From: Argopecten irradians
Taxonomy: Eukaryota; Mollusca; Bivalvia; Pectinida; Pectinidae
NCBI RefSeq assembly: GCF_041381155.1
Contig: NC_091134.1
Span: 5,570,255 to 5,634,254 of the forward strand
Length of the DNA: 64,000 bases
Direction: 5' to 3'
Within the stretch, counting starts at the first letter, position 1; every line of letters starts with the position of its first letter. The notes beneath the pieces were generated by a model. The model did not search any database. It worked only from the letters and a program-made list of their open reading frames with translations, and was not told the origin of the DNA. The translations under genes were made by a program, and so were the position numbers. Shown in pieces: positions 56,901 through 64,000 of this stretch.

Positions 56901-59530
56901 AATGTCAAGGCTGTATACCTGATTCAACAATTGCAGCCCCGCTCTACTTGAATTATACTCCATCTTTCTTTAGCTCAACTTCCTTTTTCCTGGTTTTTTT
57001 CATACACATAGGTCTCCACAATCAAACTTACTTCAGCTTTGATATCTCCATTTGTGGGGGATCTGAATGACTATGTCCTTGTTGGATTTAAAAATGAGTG
57101 GAAATTGCTTTCAATATGAATTCAGTAGATGTCAATTGGCATAGATAAACTCACAAATTGATGATCCCTGCTTTAGCTGGATTTTTTTTTATAATATATA
57201 TTATATTCTGACTAGGTTTGTGCACCAAATATTTGTCAACCTCTGCTCTGACTGTATACTATATTATTTCAATTCTAGGCTTGTGCCCCAGATATTTGTC
57301 GACCCCTGCTCTGACCGTATATTATATGATTTTGTTTCTAAGCTTGTGCCTCAGATATTCGACGACTCCTGCTCTGACCATATATCATATAATTTTGTTA
57401 CTAGGTTTGTGCCCCAGATATTTGATGACCCCTGCTCTCACCGTATATTATTTTGTTTCTAGATTTGTGCCCCAGATATTTGATGACCCCTGCTCTGACC
57501 GTATATTATTTTGTTTCTAGATTTGTGCCCCAGATATGTGATGACCCCTGCTCTGACCATATATTATTTTGTTTCTAGATTTGTGCCCCAGATATGTGAT
57601 GACCCCTGCTCTGACCATATATTATTTTGTTTCTAGATTTGTGCCCCAGATATGTGATGACCCCTGCTCTGACCATATATTATTTTGTTTCTAGGTTTGT
57701 GCCCAGATATGTGATGACCCCGGCTCTGACCATATATTATTTTGTTTCTAGGTTTGTGCCCAGATATGTGATGACCCCGGCTCTGACCGTATATTATTTT
57801 GTTTCTAAGTTTGTGCCCCAGATATTTGGCGACCCCTGCTCTGACCGTATATTATTTTGTTTTTAGGTTTGTGCCCCATATAATTGACGACTCCTGTTCT
57901 GACCGTATATTATTTTGTTTCTAGGTTTGTGCCCCAGATATTTGATGACCCCTGCTCTGACCGTATTATCCATGTGTTGGTGGTGTTGATCTGTAGTAGC
58001 ACCCGTTACATCAACAACCCGTACCTCACTGCCAAGCTGGTCGAGGTGGTGTTTGTCATGAATCCAGCCATACAGCAGCAGACAGTCAACCTCCACACTA
58101 GACTCCTCATGCACCCTCTGGCCCTCCAGCATCTAGTACCAGCTCTAATGACCTTCTACACAGGTTACTTACAAAACTTTCTCAGTTTTTCCATGGTCAT
58201 GCCTCGGTAGTGAGAGACATGTAACCATGATTATCTCATCCTATCTGGTTACATTGGAAACCATCAGCTTGATTTCAAAGAGAGAACAGACATTTCTAGT
58301 CTTGTGTAAAATTAACTGAAATATCTGCTTCTTCTTTTGATTAAATTGAAGAATCTGATAAGATCTTTGTTTTATGAAATTCACACACATTTAATCATCC
58401 CAAGTTTGTCAATGATATTAATATTATTCTTTGACATTTGTTATAGAAATTGAGACAACAGGAGCTAGCAGTGAGTTTTATGACAAGTTTACAATTCGTT
58501 ATCACCTCAGCATCATCTTTAAGGCCATGTGGAGCATTCCCAGTCACCAGTTGAGAATGATAGATGAGGCGAGGTAATATCTTTAATACTTTTTTATGCC
58601 ATGTTTTATATGTGTAAGAATACCCATGTGCACTTTTTAGCCCACCATTATCAGATGGTGTTCTATTCAAATTGTTTTTTGTCCGTGGTCCTTGGTCCGT
58701 CCTTCCGTGTGTCCATAAACAATTCTTGTTATCACTATTTCTCAAAAAAATTCTGAAGGGATCTGTTTCTAATTTCATATGTATGTTCCCCTAGGGCCTT
58801 AGTTATGCATATTGCCTTTTGGGACCAATTGGTCAACAAGGTATACTCCACTAGCAGATATTATGAATGAAATATTTTCTTCCCACAGTCATATATTACA
58901 TATTAGTAGACGGGACGGTTTTGTGACAGCAAAATTTATTTATTTACAACTTTTAACGTTTTATTGAATAAAATGTGACCGATATCTCTGCTGTCAAAAA
59001 ATGTTGTGTTAAGGTGTTTGCATTATCTGAGCTAGTTTGACGATATTAATAGCTTCATTGAATCTCTAACAATACTCTCTCTTTGACGCACGATAGGTTT
59101 AGAAGAAGCATCGCTTTTATGTCATAATTTCAGCCGATTTTTCATCTTGAAGCGGGTGTTTTTTCATTGTTTTTGTGTGTCCGATATCACTGCCGGTGAC
59201 GTAGGTTGTCCCCATTGATATTGCAGTTAAAAATTAGGATGTAATTATAGTACCTATTAATATAAATGTAAAGCAACACCTCATTCTGTACCAGGGTATA
59301 ACACATCTCTCTACTAATTACTATCAAATGAGACCCTATACTTACGGACATCAGACATGATAGAATTATACCACAATTATTTCAGGAACGGTAAGCACTT
59401 TGTGAAGTTTGTGAATATGCTGATGAACGATACAACATTCCTACTGGACGAGAGTATGGACTGCCTGAAGAGGATCCATGAGGTCCAGGAAGACATGGAA
59501 AACACTGTGGAATGGGCTAAACAACCAAAG
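35915..59530 (+). CDS. UBE4B: UBE4B-like ubiquitin conjugation factor E4 (Ufd2 family), 21 exons, C-terminus outside the window
   Basis: Coding exons: 35915-35938, 39150-39339, 39789-39852, 40068-40158, 42014-42149, 42847-42994, 47120-47264, 48180-48280, 49564-49678, 49850-49990, 50403-50519, 50940-51038, 52190-52303, 53452-53541, 53850-53955, 54314-54555, 55009-55136, 55573-55671, 57925-58163, 58447-58573, 59386-59530. All junctions are GT-AG and in phase, giving 887 open codons. The N-terminus reads [18 protein letters not shown], the UBE4B hallmark (not UBE4A), followed by a Q/S-rich stretch, [10 protein letters not shown] and [15 protein letters not shown]. The family extends ubiquitin chains on substrates and binds p97/VCP. 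The final exon ([20 protein letters not shown]) leads toward the U-box, which would lie beyond 64000. ATG is at the usual family position, with ETS and CRE sites upstream. No inactivating lesion is seen. Confidence 0.95.
36172..38386. mobile_element. 2.2-kb fold-back element in UBE4B intron 1
   Basis: The ends AGGTTGGG (36172) and CCCAACCT (38379-38386) start inverted arms of at least 110 bp: GGGATAATTTTGTTACGCAA pairs with the inverse of TTGCATAACAAAATTATCCC, and CTGTGAAATGAAAA with TTTTCATTTCACAG. A further inner pair, AGAGATTTAAATAGTATTGG (about 36460) with CCTACTATTTAAATCTCTG (about 38025), shows the arms extend roughly 350 bp. Flanks GGCCCT and GGCCCC may be a decayed target duplication. 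There is no transposase; the class is unknown. Inside, a diverged direct repeat (ATATTTGAAAACT...GTCAAT...ATTG...CAGAGTA) occurs near 37390 and 37610. Confidence 0.75.
38697..38770. repeat. Short direct duplication in UBE4B intron 1
   Basis: The phrase TAAGTAATAAATAATAGAAC plus CATTTTA occurs twice, about 37 bp apart, in AT-rich intron sequence. Confidence 0.6.
40656..40740. repeat. 41-bp tandem duplication in UBE4B intron 4
   Basis: CTGTCTATTCTGAAAACTGG followed by ACTGATCTTGG...TTTTACT occurs twice with no visible difference, starting at 40656 and 40697. It is a recent local duplication. Confidence 0.85.
41360..41910. repeat. Dispersed repeat with GGCCTTGAAAAGTCCTTGAA motifs in UBE4B intron 4
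   Basis: Clusters of GGCCTTAAAAAGTCCTTGAA-type phrases stand at both ends (about 41385-41490 and 41827-41878) around unrelated sequence. The class is uncertain and there is no coding potential. Confidence 0.5.
43225..47110. repeat. 45-bp minisatellite filling UBE4B intron 6, about 85 copies
   Basis: The unit is 45 bp (15 codons): TAACTAACTTTGTCTTTTAC followed by TATTTACATTATGTCTTATT and TATAG. It runs to the acceptor of exon 7, where the last copy changes from TTTTACTATTTACATTATG to TTTTTACCATTTACAG|A. Each unit has its own pyrimidine-rich TTATTTATAG, so it looks like an acceptor. Long hydrophobic open frames ([15 protein letters not shown] repeated) arise only because 45 is a multiple of three. 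Noisy patches lie at 44560-44690, 45270-45300, 45760-46090 and 46690-46940. Confidence 0.95.
47265..48179. other. UBE4B intron 7
   Basis: AT-rich, with no repeat or embedded gene recognised. The other UBE4B introns not listed separately (2, 3, 5, 9-11, 14-17, 19) likewise show nothing beyond AT-rich sequence. Confidence 0.5.
48605..49570. repeat. 44-bp minisatellite carrying the exon 9 splice acceptor, about 21 copies
   Basis: The unit starts GTCTATCTGTGATATGTACC and ends GATTTTGTGTGCAG. The last copy supplies the real acceptor GTGTGCAG|GTCTATTGGTGG of exon 9 at 49563/49564, so every unit holds an acceptor and 6-10 exon-like bases. Most copies are identical. Units near 48930 and 49495 share the variant TACTACAATTTGTTAATTTTG, evidence of copying within the array. 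Confidence 0.95.
51115..51495. repeat. Hairpin-headed dispersed repeat in UBE4B intron 12
   Basis: It starts with the hairpin AGCTCACCTGGTC...GAACCAAGGTGAGCT, continues with GTCTGTCGTCCGTCCGTC, and ends with CAGGCCCTCTGGGCCTCTTG. This is a non-coding family common in bivalve genomes. Confidence 0.7.
52558..53292. repeat. Dispersed repeat (AGCCCACCATCATCAGATGG family), long copy in UBE4B intron 13
   Basis: The head hairpin CACCATCATCAGATGGTG is followed by TTTTTGTCCGTGGTC and then internal subrepeats of about 160 bp built on TACCGCTATTTCTCAG...GTAGGTTCCCCTAGG...GCATATTGC. The tail is GGTCCCTCAGGATCTCTTGTT. A truncated relative is at 58638-58845. Confidence 0.75.
55780..56690. repeat. Hairpin-headed dispersed repeat with five ~168-bp subunits in UBE4B intron 18
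   Basis: The head TATCCCCCGCCCAACG...TTGGCGGGGATA forms a hairpin. GAGCATAACTCTAAAACCAG recurs near 55857, 56027, 56195, 56369 and 56535 (spacing about 165-174 bp), each followed by GAAACTTCAT and CTAGTAGTGCCTTTTGC. It has the same architecture as 8750-9475. Confidence 0.8.
57210..57930. repeat. 58-bp minisatellite of acceptor plus exon 19 start, about 12 copies
   Basis: Each unit contains TTTCTAG|GTTTGTGCCCC and then about 42 bases of exon 19 (CAGATATTTGATGACCCC, TGCTCTGACCGTAT) before diverging into ATTATTTTG. The genuine exon 19 (57925-58163) is the last copy. Older copies at the left (57210-57410) are more diverged; those next to the exon are nearly identical to it. An upstream acceptor copy would read into the TAG of the next copy's own acceptor. 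Confidence 0.93.
58638..58845. repeat. Dispersed repeat (AGCCCACCATTATCAGATGG family), truncated copy in UBE4B intron 20
   Basis: Same head, GTCCGTGG segment and CCCCTAGGGCC...ATGCATATTGCC segment as the element at 52558, but only one subunit. It is 65 bp downstream of the exon 20 donor. Confidence 0.75.
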
Positions 59531-62500
59531 GTAATATAGGCTGAATAACCAAAGGTAATATAGGCTAAATAACCAAAGGTAATATAGGCTAAATAACCAA
59601 AGGTAATATAGGCTAAATAACCAAAGGTAATATAGGCTAAATATCCAAAGGGAATATAGGCTAAATAACCAAAGGTAATATAGGCTAAATATCCAAAGGT
59701 AATATAGGCTATACAACCAAAGGTAATATAGGCTAAATAACCAAAGATAATATAGGCTAAATATCCAAAGGTAATATAGGCTAAATAACCAAAGGTAATA
59801 TAGACTTAACAACCAAAGGTAATATAGGCTGAATAACCAAAGGTAATATAGACTTAACAACCAATGGTAAAATAGGCTAAACTACCAAAGGTAATATAGA
59901 CTTAACAACCAAAGGTAATATAGGCTGTATAACCTAAGGTAATATAGGCTAAACAATCAAAGATAATATAGGCTAACCACCAAAAGTAATATAGGCTGAA
60001 CACTTAAAGGTTATATAGGCTGAACACTCAAAGGTAATATAGGCTAACAACCAAAGGTAATATAGGCTAACAACCAAAGGTAATATAGGCAATAAACAAC
60101 CAAAGGTAATATAGGCTAAACAACCAAAGGTAATATAGGCTAAACAACCAAAGGTAATATAGGCTAAATAACCAAAGGTAATATAGGCTAAATAACCAAA
60201 GGTAATATAGGCTAAACAACCAAAGGCAATATAGGCTAAATAACCAAAGGTAATATAGGCTAAACAACCAAAGGCAATATAGGCTAAATAACCAAAGGTA
60301 ATATAGGCTAAACAACCAAAGGTAATATAGGCTAAATAACCAAAGGTAATATAGGCTAAACAACCAAAGGTAATATAGGCTAAATAACCAAAGGTAATAT
60401 AGGCTAAACAACCAAAGGCAATATAGGCTAAATAACCAAAGGTAAAAGGCTAAACAACCAAAGGTAATATAGGCTAAACAACCAAAGGTAATATAGGCTA
60501 ACAACAAAGGTAATATAGGCTAACACCAAAGGTAATATATAGGCTAAAAACCAAAGGTAATATAGGCTAAACAACCAAAGGTAATATAGGCTAAACAACC
60601 AAAGGAATATAGGCTAAACAACTCAAAGGTAATATAGGCTAAACAACCAAAGGTAATATAGGCTAAACAACCAAAGGTAATATAGGCTAAACAACCAAAG
60701 GTAATATAGGCTAAACAACCAAAGGAATATAGGCTAAACAACCAAAGGTAATATAGGCTAAACAACCAAAGGTAATATAGGCTAAATAACCAAAGGTAAT
60801 ATAGGCTAAACAACCAAAGGTAATATAGGCTAAATAACCAAAGGTAATATAGGCTAAACAACCAAAGGAATATAGGCTAAATAACCAAAGGTAATATAGG
60901 CTAAACAACCAAAGGTAATATAGGCTAAACAACCAAAGGTAATATAGGCTAAATAACCAAAGGTAATATAGGCTAAACAACCAAAGGTAATATAGGCTAA
61001 ACAACCAAAGGTAATATAGGCTAAATAACCAAAGGTAATATAGGCTAAACAACCAAAGGTAATATAGGCTAAACAACCAAAGGTAATATAGGCTAAATAA
61101 CCAAAGGTAATATAGGCTAAACAACCAAAGGTAATATAGGCTAAATAACCAAAGGTAATATAGGCTAAACAACCAAAGGTAATATAGGCTAAACAACCAA
61201 AGGTAATATAGGCTAAATAACCAAAGGTAATATAGGCTAAAAACCAAAGGTAATATAGGCTAAATAACCAAAGGTAATATAGGCTAAACAACCAAAGGTA
61301 ATATAGGCTAAATAACCAAAGGTAATATAGGCTAAACAACCAAAGGTAATATAGGCTAAATAACCAAAGGTAATATAGGCTAAACAACCAAAGGTAATAT
61401 AGGCTAATAACCAAAGGTAATATAGGCTAAACAACCAAAGGTAATATAGGCTAAATAACCAAAGGTAATATAGGCTAAACAACCAAAGGTAATATAGGCT
61501 AAATAACCAAAGGTAATATAGGCTAAACAACCAAAGGTAATATAGGCTAAATAACCAAAGGTAATATAGGCTAAACAACCAAAGGTAATATAGGCTAAAC
61601 AACCAAAGGTAATATAGGCTAAACAACCAAAGGTAATATAGGCTAAATAACCAAAGGTAATATAGGCTAAACAACCAAAGGTAATATAGGCTAAATAACC
61701 AAAGGTAAATAGGCTAAACAACCAAAGGTAATATAGGCTAAACAACCAAAGGTAATATAGGCTAAATAACCAAAGGTAATATAGGCTAAATAACCAAAGG
61801 TAATATAGGCTAAACAACCAAAGGTAATATAGGCTAAACAACCAAAGGTAATATAGGCTAAACAACCAAAGGTAATATAGGCTAAAAACCAAAGGTAATA
61901 TAGGCTAAATAACCAAAGGTAATATAGGCTAAACAACCAAAGGTAATATAGGCTAAACAACCAAAGGTAATATAGGCTAAACAACCAAAGGTAATATAGG
62001 CTAAATAACCAAAGGTAATATAGGCTAAATAACCAAAGGTAATATAGGCTAAACAACCAAAGGTAATATAGGCTAAACAACCAAAGGTAATATAGGCTAA
62101 ATAACCAAAGGTAATATAGGCTAAACAACCAAAGGTAATATAGGCTAAATAACCAAAGGTAATATAGGCTAAACAACCAAAGGAATATAGGCTAAATAAC
62201 CAAAGGTAATATAGGCTAAACAACCAAAGGTAATATAGGCTAAATAACCAAAGGTAATATAGGCTAAATAACCAAAGGTAATATAGGCTAAATAACCAAA
62301 GGTAATATAGGCTAAATAACCAAAGGTAATATAGGCTAAACAACCAAAGGTAATATAGGCTAATAACCAAAGGTAATATAGGCTAAACAACCAAAGGTAA
62401 TATAGGCTAAAAACCAAAGGTAATATAGGCTAAACAACCAAAGGTAATATAGGCTAAATAACCAAAGGTAATATAGGCTAAACAACCAAAGGTAATATAG

Positions 62501-64000
62501 GCTAAAATAACCAAAGGTAATATAGGCTAACAACCAAAGGTATATATAACAAATAACCAAAGGTAATATAGGCTAACAACCAAAGGTAATAATAGGCTAA
62601 ACAACCAAAGGTAATATAGGTAATATAGGCTAAAACCCAATATAGGCTAAAACAACCAAAGGTAATATAGGCTAAACAACCAAAGGTAATATAGGCTAAA
62701 CAACCAAAGGTAATATAGGCTAAATAACCAAAGGTAATATAGGCTAAACAACCAAAGGTAATATAGGCTAAATAACCAAAGGTAATATAGGCTAAACAAC
62801 CAAAGGTAATATAGGCTGAACACCAAAGGTAATATAGGCTAAACAACCAAAGGTAATATAGGCTAAACAACCAAAGGTAATATAGGCTAAATAACCAAAG
62901 GTAATATAGGCTAAACAACCAAAGGTAATATAGGCTAAATAACCAAAGGTAATAAAGGTAATATAGGCTAAATAACCAAAGGTAATATAGGCTAAATAAC
63001 CAAAGGTAATATAGGCTAAACAACCAAAGGTAATATAGGCTAAACAACCAAAGGTAATATAGGCTAAATAACCAAAGGTAATATAGGCTAAACAACCAAA
63101 GGTAATATAGGCTAAATAACCAAAGGTAATATAGGCTAAACAACCAAAGGTAATATAGGCTAAACAACCAAAGGTAATATAGGCTAAACAACCAAAGGTA
63201 ATATAGGCTAAACATAAACCAAAGGTAATATAGGCTAAACAACCAAAGGTAATATAGGCTAAATAAACAAAGGTAATATAGGCTAAACAACCAAAGGTAA
63301 TATAGGCTAACAACCAAAGGTAATATAGGCTGAACAACCAAAGGTAATATAGGCTAAACAACCAAAGGTAATATAGGCTAAATAACCAAAGGTAATATAG
63401 GCTAAATAACCAAAGGTAATATAGGCTAAGGTAATATAGGCTAAATAACCAAAGGTAATATAGGCTAAATAACCAAAGGTAATATAGGCTAAACAACCAA
63501 AGGTAATATAGGCTAAATAACCAAAGGATATAGGCTAAACAAATAATATAGGCTAAATAACCAAAGGTATAAGGCTAACAACATAAATAAATATCCAAAG
63601 GTAATATAGGCTAAACAACCAAAGGTAATATAGGCTAAATAACCAAAGGTAATATAGGCTAAATAACCAAAGGTAATATAGGCTAAATAACCAAAGGTAA
63701 TATAGGCTAAATAACCAAAGGTAATATAGGCTAAATAACCAAAGGTAATATAGGCTAAACAACCAAAGGTAATATAGGCTAAATAACCAAAGGTAATATA
63801 GGCTAAATAACCAAAGGTAATATAGGCTAAATAACCAAAGGTAATATAGGCTAAACAACCAAAGGTAATATAGGCTAAATAACCAAAGGTAATATAGGCT
63901 GAATAACCAAAGGTAATATAGGCTAAACAACCAAAGGTAATATAGGCTAAATATAGGCTAAACAACCAAAGGTAATATAGGCTAAACAACCAAAGGTAAT
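59513..64000. repeat. 24-bp minisatellite of the exon 21 end plus donor, more than 180 copies, open at the right edge
   Basis: The unit is 24 bp: GTAATATAGGCTAAACAACC then AAAG. The last 17 bases of exon 21 (GGCTAAACAACCAAAG) and its donor GTAATATAGG are the first copy, so each unit recreates CAACCAAAG|GTAATATAGG. Two main variants, AAACAACC and AAATAACC, alternate in patterns. In frame, any use of a later donor reads GTA ATA TAG, an immediate stop. Noisy patches lie at 60480-60545, 62510-62650 and 63530-63600. The long hydrophobic frames on the minus strand (FSLYYLWL repeated) are artefacts of a 24-bp unit. Confidence 0.97.

Larger units (their letters stand above)
47120..59530 (+). other. 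Ufd2 core domain part of the UBE4B-like CDS
   Basis: From exon 7 onward the protein follows the Ufd2 core, an armadillo-like helical repeat domain. Landmarks: [18 protein letters not shown] (exon 7); [17 protein letters not shown] (exons 8-9); [16 protein letters not shown] (exon 10); GLSVFAEDN (exon 11); [18 protein letters not shown] (exon 12); [13 protein letters not shown] (exon 14); [18 protein letters not shown] (exon 16); [12 protein letters not shown] (exon 17); [18 protein letters not shown] (exon 19); [13 protein letters not shown] (exon 20); [19 protein letters not shown] (exon 21). In yeast Ufd2 this domain binds Cdc48 and supports the C-terminal U-box. Confidence 0.9.

Noticed and set aside
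57863..58132. Minus-strand 89-codon frame opposite UBE4B exon 19
   Set aside because: It is antisense to a well-supported exon, with no splice context and no recognisable family.
59441..63989. Long minus-strand open frames repeating FSLYYLWL / AYITFGCL, resembling multi-pass membrane proteins
   Set aside because: They arise only because the 24-bp repeat unit is a multiple of three and lacks stops in some frames. Several overlapping frames are open at once, and the array begins inside a UBE4B exon on the other strand.

Overview
This is an animal (eukaryotic) genomic window: AT-rich, with short exons, GT-AG introns and very large tandem arrays. The dispersed repeats (hairpin-headed families containing GGGCCATAACTC-type motifs, a tRNA-derived SINE, TTAAAGGGACAATTCA-type MITEs) and the divergence of the proteins suggest a lophotrochozoan, most likely a bivalve mollusc. 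The species was not determined.

Three host genes are supported. (1) Minus strand, 8156/8360-11929: the 5' end of a coiled-coil protein gene, CCDC150-like. Its remaining exons lie beyond the left edge, across a 7.2-kb satellite. (2) Minus strand, 24920-32212: a complete SLC35E2-like nucleotide-sugar/triose-phosphate-type transporter, six coding exons, 380 aa, every junction in phase. (3) Plus strand, 35915-59530 and on past the right edge: a UBE4B-like ubiquitin chain-elongation factor (E4). Twenty-one coding exons give 887 uninterrupted codons; the C-terminal U-box lies outside the window.

Most of the rest is repeat DNA. Layout: 38-bp satellite (about 560-7735); CCDC150-like gene (8.0-11.9 kb) with a hairpin-ended repeat at 8.75-9.48 kb; MITEs and intergenic DNA (12-15.5 kb); a broken non-LTR retrotransposon with a restriction-like endonuclease (15.9-17.6 kb); a SINE (17.9-18.1 kb); AT-rich intergenic DNA with MITEs (18.1-23.9 kb); 96-bp array (23.9-24.9 kb) abutting the SLC35E2 stop codon; SLC35E2-like gene with a 62-bp array filling most of intron 4; intergenic DNA and a fold-back element (33-35.3 kb); then UBE4B with a 2.2-kb fold-back element in intron 1 and arrays of 45, 44, 58 and 24 bp in introns 6, 8, 18 and 21.

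The most interesting signal is where the arrays sit. At least four (102 bp at 7.95-8.43 kb, 44 bp at 48.6-49.6 kb, 58 bp at 57.2-57.9 kb, 24 bp from 59.5 kb) have units that include part of the adjacent exon plus its own splice site, with unit boundaries at AG|GT. A fifth (45 bp) runs into the polypyrimidine tract of an acceptor. Two genes thus carry tens to hundreds of tandem copies of their own splice junctions. The pattern matches the AGGT tandem-duplication model of intron change and raises testable questions about splice-site choice. I see no bacterial, viral, CRISPR or RNA-gene content.
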